A stretch of DNA of 48,065 bases, taken from NCBI GenBank assembly GCA_003599175.1, contig QZIY01000023.1:1-48065 (forward strand), written 5' to 3'. This DNA comes from Candidatus Parcubacteria bacterium. Lineage in GTDB: Bacteria > Patescibacteriota > Minisyncoccia > Phycocordibacterales > UBA2100. The translations under genes and the position numbers were made by a program. The notes under the pieces were generated by a model, which saw only the letters and a program-made list of their open reading frames with translations, searched no databases and was not told the DNA's origin. Shown here piece after piece: positions 7,965-16,130 of the stretch. Within the stretch, counting starts at the first letter, position 1, and each line of letters opens with the position of its first letter.

Positions 7965-8906
7965 TCATTTTAGCCGGCAGACGCGATTGAGTTCCGCGGC
8001 GTCCGCGTCGGTCGCCGTCAGCGAAGTGCCTTTGTTGATCTTGTACATGATCGCCGCCGCGTCACCGACGTGATCCATGCCGAGCGCGTGGCCGAACTCG
8101 TGTGCGAGCACGCGGATGAGTTTTGCGTCGCTTGCGAATTCATAGATCGTGATCGTGGCGATGCCGCTTTTGACTTCGTAGAGCCCTTCTTCGAATTCGC
8201 CGCTACGCGCACCGGTCTGGTTGTATTGGTCGACATTGAGATTGAGCTGCACGATGAGTTGATTGAGCCGCGTCGCGAGTGCATTCAAAGTATCGATATC
8301 GCGATTGAGCCGGCTTTCCATGGCGCGGATATCGCGAAGATCGTCCTCAAGTGCCACTTTTTCGGCATTGAGCTTGGCGTATTCCGCAGGTGGCGCGCCG
8401 CCCTCTCTGTTCCACTTTCGTACCTCTGCATTGTATGCGGCTTCGCGCTCTTCGTATGCTGCGACGCTCCTCTCGTACGTCGCTTTGTCTTGCTCGACCT
8501 CAATCGAAAGATCATCGTATTTTGCGCGGAGTGAATCATAGGTCGCCTTACTCTCATCAATCCGTATGCCGAGTGAGGAGAGTTTGTCCGTTGCTTGCTG
8601 ACGCTCATCATAGACGAGCGCGACACTCACTTCGCCGCCCTCCGGCTTGTACTCGAAAAGATCTTTGCCGCTCGGTTCTTCCCAAATCTCTTCTGCTTGC
8701 TTCAGGTTGGACAGTACGGTGCTCGTGGAAATATCGAAGCGTGGGTCCACCGCAATCAAGGAGTACGTGCGAGGCGAGGAGCATGGCGCGACGGTATCTT
8801 GTGCCAAGCGCATCAAATGCCGTACTTGAGCGGGGTGCGTATAGGCCAAGTACGCTCCGCCGCCGATGACGGCGCTAAGTATGATCACATCAAGCAATCT
8901 GCGCAT
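7965..8906 (-). CDS. Matrixin-like zinc metalloprotease with coiled coil
   Basis: A 313-aa protein. An N-terminal membrane segment (residues about 5-22) precedes a long charged helical region (about 100-215, rich in Glu/Lys/Asp/Ala) that should form a coiled coil. The C-terminus has the metzincin site HEFGHALGMDH with the Met-turn AIMY downstream, as in M10 matrixins. The coiled coil appears inserted into the peptidase domain, because the catalytic helix follows it. A membrane-tethered extracytoplasmic protease acting on surface proteins is likely; substrates are unknown. Start ATG 8906 has TATAAT 5 nt upstream. Confidence 0.85.
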   Translation of the reverse strand: MRRLLDVIILSAVIGGGAYLAYTHPAQVRHLMRLAQDTVAPCSSPRTYSLIAVDPRFDISTSTVLSNLKQAEEIWEEPSGKDLFEYKPEGGEVSVALVYDERQQATDKLSSLGIRIDESKATYDSLRAKYDDLSIEVEQDKATYERSVAAYEEREAAYNAEVRKWNREGGAPPAEYAKLNAEKVALEDDLRDIRAMESRLNRDIDTLNALATRLNQLIVQLNLNVDQYNQTGARSGEFEEGLYEVKSGIATITIYEFASDAKLIRVLAHEFGHALGMDHVGDAAAIMYKINKGTSLTATDADAAELNRVCRLK

Positions 8907-8917
8907 GCCTGATTATA
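8907..8917 (-). promoter_or_regulatory. Leaderless-type promoter of the matrixin gene
   Basis: Minus-strand consensus TATAAT (8912-8917) with only 5 nt before ATG 8906. Confidence 0.6.
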
Positions 8918-8957
8918 CAAAACCGCGCCGCCCTAATCCGTAGGGTGCGCGAATTCA

Positions 8958-8991
8958 TTGCATACTTTTTGAGCGGGTCTATCATGAAGCC
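8958..8991 (+). promoter_or_regulatory. Sigma70-like promoter of the bactofilin-like gene, leaderless
   Basis: TTGCAT (8958-8963), a 16-nt spacer, TATCAT (8980-8985), 6 nt, then ATG 8992. This is the clearest two-box promoter with a leaderless layout in the window. Confidence 0.7.
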
Positions 8992-10131
8992 ATGAACAAC
9001 CTATCACGGGTCTCTTTAGCAGCTCTTATTGGACTTATCGCGCTCCCCGTACTCACGAGCGCAGCGGAAGTGCGCACGGGCGATCAACCCTCGCTCGCTA
9101 CAGGCACTGCACTCACCGATGATCTCTACATGGCAGGCGGCAGCGTGACGAGCGCCGGCACCATACAGGGCGATCTCATTTCCGCGGGCGGCAATGTGCT
9201 CGTCTCAGGAGGTGTCTCGGAAGATGTGGTGGTCGCAGGTGGCACGATCACGATCGTAGCGCCTGTCGGCGATGATCTGCGCGCGGCAGGCGGCACGATC
9301 ACAATCCAAAGCACGATTGCGGATGATGTCTTGCTGGGAGGCGGCACGATTACGCTTGCAGGAGAAGGCGTTGGTGGAGATGCGATCATTGGTGGCGGGC
9401 AAGTGCGTGTGGATGCGCCGATCCGCGGCAGCGCCCGAATCATGGGTGGCGATATCTATATCAACGCGCCGGTAGCGGGCGATCTGAGGGTGCGCGCGGA
9501 CAAACTCACCCTCGGACCTTCAGCGCGCATCGAGGGCGATCTTATCTACACCTCACCCCGCGAAGCGGTACTCGAAGAGGGTGCGATGGTCGCGGGTGAG
9601 ACGACGTACGAGCCCTCGCGCGACATGAAGCGTGCCGCAGCGGTCGGATTCTTCGCCTTCCTTACGATCGCATTCCTCGTCAAATTCCTTGCCGTCCTCT
9701 TCTCGGCGCTCGTCTTCGGGTACGTATTCAAACGCTTCGCGCACGAGCTCTCGGCGCGCACGCTCGCAACTCCGTGGAGCTACTTGGGTTGGGGACTCGT
9801 CTTTATGATCGTATTGCCGATTATCTCAATCGCACTCTTCTTTACACTCGTCGGTATTCCCTTCGGCATCATCGGCTTGCTCACGTTCGTTGCATCCATG
9901 ATCTTCGGCGTCATCCTCGCACCTATCGTGATCGGCAGCGTCGTGCACAAGTGGCTCTGGAAGCGAGGAGAACACGAAGTCTCATGGAAAACGATTTTGC
10001 TTGGTACAGTGATCTACTTCATTCTTGGACTCATTCCGTTCGTCGGTGGTCTTATCAAGCTCGTGGTATCGCTCATCGCAATCGGCGTCGCGATTACTCT
10101 CAAAAAAGAAGAATTGAGCAAGTGGCGCTAA
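8992..10131 (+). CDS. Bactofilin-like (polymer-forming) membrane protein
   Basis: A 379-aa protein with a signal peptide (1-24). Residues about 35-200 consist of short glycine-rich beta-strand repeats (AGGSVTSAGTIQGDLISAGG and variants), the beta-solenoid style of bactofilin or polymer-forming cytoskeletal domains. At least four membrane segments lie between about 215 and 372. The domain order (exported solenoid followed by membrane helices) is common in annotated polymer-forming membrane proteins. It probably forms a static envelope scaffold. The next gene starts 8 bp downstream and may be cotranscribed. Confidence 0.82.
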   Translation: MNNLSRVSLAALIGLIALPVLTSAAEVRTGDQPSLATGTALTDDLYMAGGSVTSAGTIQGDLISAGGNVLVSGGVSEDVVVAGGTITIVAPVGDDLRAAGGTITIQSTIADDVLLGGGTITLAGEGVGGDAIIGGGQVRVDAPIRGSARIMGGDIYINAPVAGDLRVRADKLTLGPSARIEGDLIYTSPREAVLEEGAMVAGETTYEPSRDMKRAAAVGFFAFLTIAFLVKFLAVLFSALVFGYVFKRFAHELSARTLATPWSYLGWGLVFMIVLPIISIALFFTLVGIPFGIIGLLTFVASMIFGVILAPIVIGSVVHKWLWKRGEHEVSWKTILLGTVIYFILGLIPFVGGLIKLVVSLIAIGVAITLKKEELSKWR

Positions 10132-10139
10132 AATTAATC

Positions 10140-10688
10140 ATGAAGCGATATCAAATATTTGCGGGACTAGCTCTAGGAGTTTTTGTTGTGGTCTTGATTG
10201 CTGTCAGCCGTCCTACAGAAGTTGAACACCTACCACAACAAAGAGTCATGCAGGTAATGCAAGATTCAACACAAACAGACGAGTGTTCCGGAACGATAGA
10301 ACATCCCAATCCATCGTTGTGTCCTTCCGGAAAAATAGACGAACATCTTACGATCGATAATACATATCGCAATGTTACTTTTTGTGGCTACACATTTAAA
10401 AGCGTACAGGTCATTATCGACGGCGTGGACGTGATTCAACGTCTCGCTGAGCTGGCAAATACCGAGAAGCCATCAGAGGGTCAAGATATGTCATCTACAT
10501 GCTTCAATATCGTGTTCAACAATCCCGAGCGTGATTCTGGTGCGATCTTGGATGTATCGTATGCGGGTGGAGAGTATCCCTCATACGGGATACAAATATC
10601 AGCGACAGGGTATGATATTGACCTAAGCGATGGCAACATATACGACTTTAGTTTTATTGGCAGTAGGTTGTTAGGTAGTCTCAGGTGA
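10140..10688 (+). CDS. Membrane-anchored hypothetical protein
   Basis: A 182-aa protein. A hydrophobic segment at residues about 5-23 acts as an anchor or signal. The rest is soluble with five Cys (DECSG, SLCPSG, VTFCGY and others) that could form disulfides outside the cell. I do not recognise a family. Its codon use is more AT-rich than the preceding gene. ATG 10140 is chosen because it begins the hydrophobic segment and lies 8 bp after the bactofilin-like stop; longer frames upstream are inside that gene. Confidence 0.6.
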   Translation: MKRYQIFAGLALGVFVVVLIAVSRPTEVEHLPQQRVMQVMQDSTQTDECSGTIEHPNPSLCPSGKIDEHLTIDNTYRNVTFCGYTFKSVQVIIDGVDVIQRLAELANTEKPSEGQDMSSTCFNIVFNNPERDSGAILDVSYAGGEYPSYGIQISATGYDIDLSDGNIYDFSFIGSRLLGSLR

Positions 10689-10717
10689 TCACTGAGTTCA
10701 GAGTGTCCCACGCATTC

Positions 10718-10752
10718 ATGACATTCCCGGAAAAAGGATTCATACTTGCGGT
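10718..10752 (+). promoter_or_regulatory. Promoter of the PQQ-type dehydrogenase gene
   Basis: ATGACA (10718-10723), a 17-nt spacer, CATACT (10741-10746), 6 nt, then ATG 10753. Leaderless layout. Confidence 0.6.
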
Positions 10753-12009
10753 ATGCGAACACGATCACTTCTTTTAATTCTTATTATCTTGGTTCTTTTG
10801 GGCGCCGTCGTGTATTACGGATACAGGTACATTAAAGAACGGCCTCCGCGCTTTCTCATCTCGCTTGTTACCCGCACAGAACCGCCTCCACCGCTGCCGC
10901 AAGGCGACTTCGCGCCGCTCATGGTACCAGAAGGATTTACCGCGACGATTTTCGCGCGTGATATCGCGGGCGCACGCGTGATGACGCGCGATCCAAAAGG
11001 GACGCTCGTCGTGTCGCAGACGCGGCAGGGGAATGTCGTTGCGCTGCCGGATGTGGATACCGACGACAAGGCCGACCGCACGGTCACGATTCTCTCGGAT
11101 CTCGATGAGCCGCACGGGCTCTATTTCCATTGTCCTGATACGGGTTTTGCGAGCGCAGACCAAGATGCATGCAAGCTCTATGTCGCGGAAACAGGGGCAG
11201 TGAAAGCGTACACCTATGATGCGGATACTTACACCGCAAGCAATCCGCAGACGATCACCGCGCTCCCGAAAGGCAGTGGTCACTCCACGCGTACACTCTT
11301 GCTGCATCCCGATGGCGTGCATCTTCTCGTATCGATCGGCTCGTCGTGCAATGTGTGCGAAGAGGGGAATGCAATGCGCGCGAGCGTACAATCGATCGAT
11401 CTTGCGACCAGTGCGGTCGCGCCTTTCGCGAGCGGACTTCGCAACACCGTCTTTATGGCCATTGACCCGGTGACCGGTGCAGTATGGGGCACTGACAATG
11501 GGCGCGATTTGATCGGCGATGATATTCCGCCGGATGAAGTCAACATCATCGAAAAAGGAGCAAACTACGGCTGGCCGATCTGCTACGGCAACAACGTGCA
11601 CGATACGGATTTCGACAACAAACAATACATTCGCGATCCGTGCGCTGATATGACACCGCCGCACATCGAATTGCAGGCGCACTCCGCCGCGCTCGGCATC
11701 GGCTTTATTCCGGAAGAAGGTTGGCCGGAGGAGATGGGCAACGATGCGTTGATTGCGTACCACGGCTCATGGAACCGCTCTGTGCCGACAGGGTACAAAG
11801 TCGTCCGCATTAATCTCGATCCGCGCACCCGTAAGGCGATAGGTGAGCCGATTGATTTCCTCACGGGCTTTCTACCGGAGGGGAGCAATGATACGGGAGA
11901 CGCGATTGGCCGACCCGTAGGCATCCTCGCGGAGCCAGGCGGCACCGTATATATCTCCGATGACCGTGCGGGTGCGATCTACAAAATCGTGCGCAATTCG
12001 CTCGAGTAG
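10753..12009 (+). CDS. PQQ-dependent sugar (sorbosone/glucose) dehydrogenase-like protein
   Basis: A 418-aa protein. One N-terminal membrane segment (about 6-25) is followed by a six-bladed propeller of the glucose/sorbosone dehydrogenase type. Recognisable pieces are the MVPEGFTATIFA start, DEPHGLYF, the SCNVC pair, PDEVNIIEKGANYGWPICYG, IAYHGSWNRS and the closing GTVYISDDRAGAIYKI. The fold is clear; the substrate and true PQQ use are not known. It would act on the outer face of the membrane. It is convergent with the next gene, 2 bp apart. Confidence 0.85.
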   Translation: MRTRSLLLILIILVLLGAVVYYGYRYIKERPPRFLISLVTRTEPPPPLPQGDFAPLMVPEGFTATIFARDIAGARVMTRDPKGTLVVSQTRQGNVVALPDVDTDDKADRTVTILSDLDEPHGLYFHCPDTGFASADQDACKLYVAETGAVKAYTYDADTYTASNPQTITALPKGSGHSTRTLLLHPDGVHLLVSIGSSCNVCEEGNAMRASVQSIDLATSAVAPFASGLRNTVFMAIDPVTGAVWGTDNGRDLIGDDIPPDEVNIIEKGANYGWPICYGNNVHDTDFDNKQYIRDPCADMTPPHIELQAHSAALGIGFIPEEGWPEEMGNDALIAYHGSWNRSVPTGYKVVRINLDPRTRKAIGEPIDFLTGFLPEGSNDTGDAIGRPVGILAEPGGTVYISDDRAGAIYKIVRNSLE

Positions 12010-12011
12010 AT

Positions 12012-12800
12012 TCAGATTTCTTCGATCATCGTCGCGCGGATGATGCCGTCGATGTCATACTTTTGGATACTGCTTAATTGGTTGACAGGGGTAACGATAC
12101 CGCTGATGCGGACTTTGGTGCCGACTGCGTAGTCGACGGGGTAGGTCGACATAAGCGAGGTATCAACCGCCATGTGGCCGTCGCTCTGATCGAGGGCGAT
12201 ACCAAATGCGCACTCCATCGTCTGGGGACCCTCCGTATCTTTATGCGGCAGGCACTCCCAGAAACCGACGAGTGATTGCTGCTGCGGTAGCGGGCTGTAT
12301 GCGCCTTTTTCCATCTTTACGATCATCCATGTACCATCGCGCTCTTCGAGCGAAAGCGTGACGGGGTACACCGCTGCAGGCACGACGCCTTCATCACTCT
12401 GCGCGACTTCGAGTACATTGCCCTCCACTACAAAATTCGGACCGGTCTGTCGTACCTCCACGATATCGATGCTATCGGGCCACGGGCTTGAGGTGTAGCG
12501 GCCGAGCGCGTCGGCGCCTTCGGGGTACCACTCGGCGAGAAGCTCGGGTGCGACGTATTGCGCATATGCGGCATCCATCGCTGCTTTGCGATCGTCGGTC
12601 GATGCGAGGAGTGAGACTTGCTGCAACTGTCGGCCGAAATCCATGACGACTTGTCGCACTGCCTGATCGTTTTCCAATGAGACCGTCGCCTCATTCGGCG
12701 CAGGATCTTCACTCATCTGCGGCGAGTACTGCCCGAATGCGACTATCCCTATCACGAGCGCGAGTAACACGATGACGCTAAAAATAGTTTTTTGATTCAT
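12012..12800 (-). CDS. Membrane-anchored hypothetical protein
   Basis: A 262-aa protein with an N-terminal hydrophobic helix (IFSVIVLLALVIGIVAFG). A soluble domain follows with an NTF2/SnoaL-like flavour (AAYAQYVAPELLAEW..., then LSLEERDGTWMIVKMEKGAYSP). A C-terminal part looks like a small OB-type barrel (GTKVRISGIVTPVNQLSSIQ). I cannot name a family with confidence. Start ATG 12800 is preferred over an upstream in-frame start because TATAGT lies 6 nt before it and the hydrophobic helix begins right after. Confidence 0.65.
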   Translation of the reverse strand: MNQKTIFSVIVLLALVIGIVAFGQYSPQMSEDPAPNEATVSLENDQAVRQVVMDFGRQLQQVSLLASTDDRKAAMDAAYAQYVAPELLAEWYPEGADALGRYTSSPWPDSIDIVEVRQTGPNFVVEGNVLEVAQSDEGVVPAAVYPVTLSLEERDGTWMIVKMEKGAYSPLPQQQSLVGFWECLPHKDTEGPQTMECAFGIALDQSDGHMAVDTSLMSTYPVDYAVGTKVRISGIVTPVNQLSSIQKYDIDGIIRATMIEEI

Positions 12801-12812
12801 ACAACAACTATA
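12801..12812 (-). promoter_or_regulatory. Leaderless-type promoter
   Basis: Minus-strand TATAGT (12807-12812), 6 nt, ATG 12800. Confidence 0.5.
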
Positions 12813-12834
12813 GCAAATCTGGAAAAACGAACAT

Positions 12835-12876
12835 GAAAAAGAGAAGCACTGTGCAATCATGCGATCGCACAGTGCT
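12835..12876 (-). terminator. Intrinsic terminator of the winged-helix gene
   Basis: A perfect 10-bp stem AGCACTGTGC / GCACAGTGCT (12845-12876, 12-nt loop), followed on the minus strand by CTTCTCTTTTT. Confidence 0.75.
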
Positions 12877-12901
12877 CTTGCAAGGTTCAGTTTGAAATAT
12901 G

Positions 12902-13345
12902 TTATTTGCCGATGCGGTTCTCGCCGACGACATTGAAATCAATGTCGCGGGTATAGAACATTGGTCGTCGCCCGCGGCCAGGCGGAACTGGTGTTGCCTG
13001 CGTGTAGCCGTCGCGGCTGCCGCCATTGGTTGCGCCATTGACCGGTGGGCTTGCAGGAGGACTGAACTTCCATCCGGTGCCGCGGTCTCGCGTCCACAGG
13101 TAGCCGCTGCCGATTTCGGTGAACGTATCCCGCAGCTGCGCCATTGCCTCTTTCACGGTGTCCTTGGAATGTGCGAACCCATGTTGTTCGAGCACGCCGG
13201 CGATCTTCTCATCGGTGACGAGCTGCCCGCGGTGCGTATTGAAGTGGGCGAACAGGGCGACGCTTCGAGGCGGGAGCGGCCGTCTGATTGAGCCGTTAAC
13301 CACGAGCGTTGTGCCTTCGAGCGCGAACGTAGTAATAGACGCCAT
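12902..13345 (-). CDS. OmpR-type winged-helix domain protein
   Basis: A 147-aa protein. Residues about 15-95 match the transcriptional-regulator C-terminal (OmpR/PhoB) winged helix: a beta-hairpin start (LVVNGSIRRPLPPRSVALFAHF), helices through VTDEKIAGVLEQ and KDTVKEAMAQLRDTF, and the closing wing IGSGYLWTRDRGTGWKF. There is no receiver domain. The C-terminal 50 residues are Gly/Pro-rich and disordered. It is a probable DNA-binding regulator with unknown targets. Start ATG 13345 is fixed by an SD (GGAGGA, 7 nt upstream), one of the few clear SD sites here; longer frames reach GTG 13387. Confidence 0.7.
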   Translation of the reverse strand: MASITTFALEGTTLVVNGSIRRPLPPRSVALFAHFNTHRGQLVTDEKIAGVLEQHGFAHSKDTVKEAMAQLRDTFTEIGSGYLWTRDRGTGWKFSPPASPPVNGATNGGSRDGYTQATPVPPGRGRRPMFYTRDIDFNVVGENRIGK

Positions 13346-13417
13346 CAAAATGTCCTCCAAAGAGCGGCCCATTTCACTATGAACCACCGAGACTATACAC
13401 CCGTTTAAATATGTTTT

Positions 13418-13783
13418 CTAGTATTCCTTGTGGTAGAGCGCGCGGAGCTCGCTCTTCGCCCTGGTCAGCACCTTTTTGCGCGATTCCGGCAACTGTTTTC
13501 CCGCGCGATTGATATAGAAATTGAGCATCGACATCGCCGACTGGTAGGGAGTGCCTTTGCGCTTCGTGCTGGTATCTGACGATCGTTTCAATGATTTCGC
13601 AATTTTCTTGGGGTCATCATTCGTAAACACGCCGTTCTCGAGCTCAAGCGCTCGGCTCTGTGTCGTTACTCGTGCCGACCATTTTCTCACCATGTTATTT
13701 CCATCGCGCCTCTTGCGCTTTCTTGATGTTGCGTACTCGCGCTTTTTTCTGTGCGCCTGTCGGCTTCGCGCGCTCCGGGACAT
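13418..13783 (-). CDS. DUF3175 family protein
   Basis: About 121 aa. The C-terminal about 90 residues match DUF3175: RKWSARVTTQSRALELENGVF, then DPKKIAKSLKRS and SAMSMLNFYINRAGKQLP. The N-terminal about 30 residues are strongly basic, as in other members. The function is unknown; the basic character suggests nucleic-acid association, which is inference. ATG 13783 is used here; ATG 13693 (starting MVRKWS) is an alternative. Confidence 0.75.
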   Translation of the reverse strand: MSRSARSRQAHRKKREYATSRKRKRRDGNNMVRKWSARVTTQSRALELENGVFTNDDPKKIAKSLKRSSDTSTKRKGTPYQSAMSMLNFYINRAGKQLPESRKKVLTRAKSELRALYHKEY

Positions 13784-13835
13784 TTTTTCTCGGGTGTGCC
13801 GTAAATATGTCACCCTTTTTGTGAGTGATCGTACC

Positions 13836-14199
13836 TCATATTTGCTTGAGTGCCGTTTTGACGCGTCGTGTATCGATCACGAGCGTATTACCACTTCGGT
13901 GCGCATCATCTTTTGAAATAAGCCATGTCGCGGTATCCCAGCTGCCGCTTGAGCGCTTGCCCGCGACGCGTTCGAGATGACCTTCTTCGCCGACATCCTG
14001 CGTCCGAAATGTGACAAACTCGCTCTCGGGTCGGACTTCGATTCGATAAAATTTCCCTGCTCCGCCCGTGCCCGGGCGCTTGCGGGGAGGCCCCTGCGGC
14101 TGGGCACTCGCATGCTGGCGCGACGACATGCTGCGCCACGTTTGCTGCGCCTTTTTGATATTCCGCCGCGCGGCCCCCCTTTTGTTTTGTGGTCGCCAT
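13836..14199 (-). CDS. Small conserved protein, apparently frameshifted at C6
   Basis: The downstream frame (13836-14129) encodes a domain with FYRIEVRPESEFVTFRTQDVG and SGSWDTATWLISKDDAHR, a pattern I associate with small conserved proteins of unknown function. The natural start is ATG 14199, with TAGCAT 6 nt upstream, but that frame runs off. Deleting one base in the six-base run at 14174-14179 joins MATTKQKG to ARRNIKKAQQTWRSM and the conserved domain, giving 120 aa. It is therefore either a recent frameshift or a homopolymer error. As written, only 97 aa from ATG 14129 could be made. Confidence 0.6.
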
Positions 14200-14211
14200 G
14201 CACCAATGCTA
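14200..14211 (-). promoter_or_regulatory. Leaderless-type promoter
   Basis: Minus-strand TAGCAT (14206-14211), 6 nt, ATG 14199. It supports this ATG as the true start of the frameshifted gene. Confidence 0.45.
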
Positions 14212-14263
14212 GGCGATGCAGCTGAAGAAAAGATTAACTCACTGTCGTTTTATCGGAGTCTGA

Positions 14264-14275
14264 TACCATGGGAAT
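14264..14275 (+). promoter_or_regulatory. Leaderless-type promoter with extended -10
   Basis: TGA-TACCAT (box 14264-14269), 6 nt, ATG 14276. Confidence 0.55.
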
Positions 14276-14878
14276 ATGAGAAAAATAATTGTCCAAGAAT
14301 TTATTACTCTCGACGGCGTCATGCAGGCACCGGGCGGGCCCGATGAAGATACATCGAGCGGTTTCAAGTACGGCGGCTGGACTGCGCCGTATTTTCACTC
14401 GGCCGACGCAGAGGCAGGGGATTTGATGCAGAAATGGATGAAATCTACAGATCTTCTTTTGGGCAGGACCACATTCGAAATTTTTGCCGCGTACTGGCCC
14501 AAGCACGCGGATATGTGGCCCGGCATTATGGATGTCACCAAGTACTGTGTGAGTACTACTTTAGAAAAGTCGGATTGGAGCAATTCTGTGTTCCTCAAGA
14601 CCGTTGATGACATCAAAAAGCTTAAAGAGTCAGGAGACGCTGATCTCCAAGTCATCGGCAGCGGCAACCTTTGCCAGACGCTTTTCAAACACGATCTCGT
14701 CGACGAAATGCGGCTGATGACATTTCCCATCACACTCGGCACAGGCAAGCGCCTCTTCGGTGAGGGCACCATTCCTTCTGCATTCAAAATGACGAGCAAT
14801 TTGATTTCGACAAACGGCGTAATCTTCGCGAGCTACGAGCGCGCTGGGGAAGTGAAGACGGGGACCGTCGGGGCGTAA
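14276..14878 (+). CDS. DHFR/RibD C-terminal-like reductase
   Basis: A 200-aa protein of the dihydrofolate reductase-like (RibD C-terminal) family. Visible are the start KIIVQEFITLDGVMQAPGG, the LLLGRTTFEIFAAYWP motif, the nucleotide-binding DLQVIGSGNLCQTLFKHDLVDEMRL and TLGTGKRLFGEG. It likely uses NADPH. Members of this subgroup are usually stand-alone reductases of unknown substrate, and there is no folate or riboflavin gene nearby. Confidence 0.85.
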   Translation: MRKIIVQEFITLDGVMQAPGGPDEDTSSGFKYGGWTAPYFHSADAEAGDLMQKWMKSTDLLLGRTTFEIFAAYWPKHADMWPGIMDVTKYCVSTTLEKSDWSNSVFLKTVDDIKKLKESGDADLQVIGSGNLCQTLFKHDLVDEMRLMTFPITLGTGKRLFGEGTIPSAFKMTSNLISTNGVIFASYERAGEVKTGTVGA

Positions 14879-14892
14879 TCAGGCGAATATGA

Positions 14893-14906
14893 TATAATGC
14901 TCTAGT
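14893..14906 (+). promoter_or_regulatory. Promoter of hicBA
   Basis: TGA-TATAAT (consensus extended -10, box 14893-14898), 8 nt, ATG 14907. Confidence 0.6.
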
Positions 14907-15110
14907 ATGAATACAGGTAGCCTCAAAAACGTCGTATGGAGAGAGGGCAAGCATTACGTTGCCCAATCTTTAAATGTTGATGTTTCGAGCTTTGGCGGCG
15001 ATAGAGATGAGGCACTCGCCAATCTCAAAGAGGCGCTTGAACTTTATTTCGAAGATACACCAAGCGGTGATTTTTCATCAGTTGAAGAACCTGAAATAGT
15101 TTCGATGTAG
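14907..15110 (+). CDS. hicB: HicB-family antitoxin
   Basis: A 67-aa protein with the short HicB partial-RNaseH-like fold: VWREGKHYVAQSLNVDVSSFG followed by the helix DEALANLKEALELYFED. It neutralises HicA by binding it. It has no C-terminal DNA-binding domain, so autoregulation would need the toxin complex or another factor. The order is antitoxin first, with the toxin 6 bp downstream. Confidence 0.85.
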   Translation: MNTGSLKNVVWREGKHYVAQSLNVDVSSFGGDRDEALANLKEALELYFEDTPSGDFSSVEEPEIVSM

Positions 15111-15116
15111 GTCCCT

Positions 15117-15332
15117 ATGCCGAGGCTCCATTCGTCGAGCCATATCATTTCAGTACTCAGCAAAAATGGTTTTACCTTTGTTTCCCAAAAAGGGAGCCAC
15201 ATGAAATATCGCAAGAAAAGCGGCAGCAAAACACTGACTGTTATCGTCCCTGCAAACAAGCGTGAAATTCCGCACGGCACATTTCGTTCGATACTACGAC
15301 AATCGCAGCTTCCATCAGAAGCGTTTAGCTAA
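15117..15332 (+). CDS. hicA: HicA-family mRNA interferase toxin
   Basis: A 71-aa HicA. It has the dsRBD-like fold with helix IISVLSKNGFTFVSQKGSHMKYRKK, where His of GSH is the catalytic residue, then strands KTLTVIVPANKREIPHGTFRSILRQ. It cleaves mRNA in the ribosome-free or translating pool. It is paired with hicB upstream (6 bp gap), so this is a complete type II toxin-antitoxin module. Confidence 0.88.
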   Translation: MPRLHSSSHIISVLSKNGFTFVSQKGSHMKYRKKSGSKTLTVIVPANKREIPHGTFRSILRQSQLPSEAFS

Positions 15333-15354
15333 CGGGAAAAACGGGGTAAAGGGA

Positions 15355-15837
15355 CTATCCACGACGCGCGGCTTCGATAGCAGCGACGTCGATTTTTTGC
15401 ATAGTCATCATCGCGTCGAAGGCGCGTTTTGCCTCGGCGCCTCCTGCCGCCATGGCATCCAAGAGCGTGCGCGGCGTGATCTGCCACGATACTCCCCACT
15501 TGTCCTTGCACCAGCCGCATTGGCTTTCCTCACCGCCGTTCCCGACAATCGCGTTCCAGTAACGATCTGTTTCTTCTTGGTCTTCGGTCGCGATCTGAAA
15601 GGAAAATGCCTCGCTCTGCTTGAATGTCGGACCGCCATTGATGCCGATACAGGGAATTCCGCAGACAGTAAACTCTACCGTCAACACGTCACCTTTCTGT
15701 CCATCGGGAAAATCAGACGGGGCATGTGTAATGGCACCGACTTTGCTATCCGGAAACGTAGCAGCATAAAATTCTGCTGCCGCTTGCGCGTCCTTTTCGT
15801 ACCAGAGACAAATTGTGTTCTTGGGTTGTTTGTTCAT
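15355..15837 (-). CDS. VOC / PhnB-like glyoxalase-superfamily protein
   Basis: A 160-aa protein of the VOC superfamily, PhnB-like subgroup: NTICLWYEKDAQAAAEFYAATF, then GINGGPTFKQSEAFSFQIAT and CGWCKDKWGVSWQITPR. These are usually annotated as 3-demethylubiquinone methyltransferase-like by old similarity, but the real role is unknown. Start ATG 15837 has TATACT 6 nt upstream; longer in-frame starts are less likely. Confidence 0.85.
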   Translation of the reverse strand: MNKQPKNTICLWYEKDAQAAAEFYAATFPDSKVGAITHAPSDFPDGQKGDVLTVEFTVCGIPCIGINGGPTFKQSEAFSFQIATEDQEETDRYWNAIVGNGGEESQCGWCKDKWGVSWQITPRTLLDAMAAGGAEAKRAFDAMMTMQKIDVAAIEAARRG

Positions 15838-15849
15838 GTGTTCAGTATA
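15838..15849 (-). promoter_or_regulatory. Leaderless-type promoter of the VOC gene
   Basis: Minus-strand TGG-TATACT (box 15844-15849), 6 nt, ATG 15837. Confidence 0.6.
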
Positions 15850-15983
15850 CCAAATCAGCCATTGTGGGATCGAGTCCAGCACCGAGTAATCAATGAGCCA
15901 CAATAATTTCTTCGCCGTCGCTCAGAAATTTTCCAGCCCCGGACTCGGCCGTTTTGCTTACTGGTAAAACATGCCTCCGTCTT

Positions 15984-16021
15984 CAAAAACCAACAAAGAC
16001 ATTTCGCAGGGAATGTCTTTG
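15984..16021 (-). terminator. Terminator of tRNA-Glu
   Basis: A perfect 10-bp stem CAAAGACATT / AATGTCTTTG (15994-16021, 8-nt loop), followed on the minus strand by TTGGTTTTTG, 9 nt after the tRNA 3' end. Confidence 0.7.
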
Positions 16022-16030
16022 TGTCGTTTT

Positions 16031-16102
16031 TGACCCCACGGGGAATCGAACCCCGATTTGATCCGTGAAAGGGATCTGTCCTAGCCGTTAGACGATGAGG
16101 CC
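16031..16102 (-). tRNA. tRNA-Glu (anticodon TTC)
   Basis: A 72-nt cloverleaf on the minus strand: acceptor GGCCTCA/TGGGGTC with two wobble pairs, D-stem GTC/GAC, anticodon arm GATCC-CTTTCAC-GGATC, T-arm CGGGG-TTCGATT-CCCCG, discriminator A. CCA is not encoded. The start codon of no gene overlaps it. Confidence 0.95.
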
Positions 16103-16130
16103 TCACTAACGGCGAAATCATACGATTTTT

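Noticed and set aside
10774-11763. 329-codon minus-strand frame inside the PQQ-type dehydrogenase gene
   Set aside because: Antisense shadow; the plus-strand protein has clear propeller motifs.
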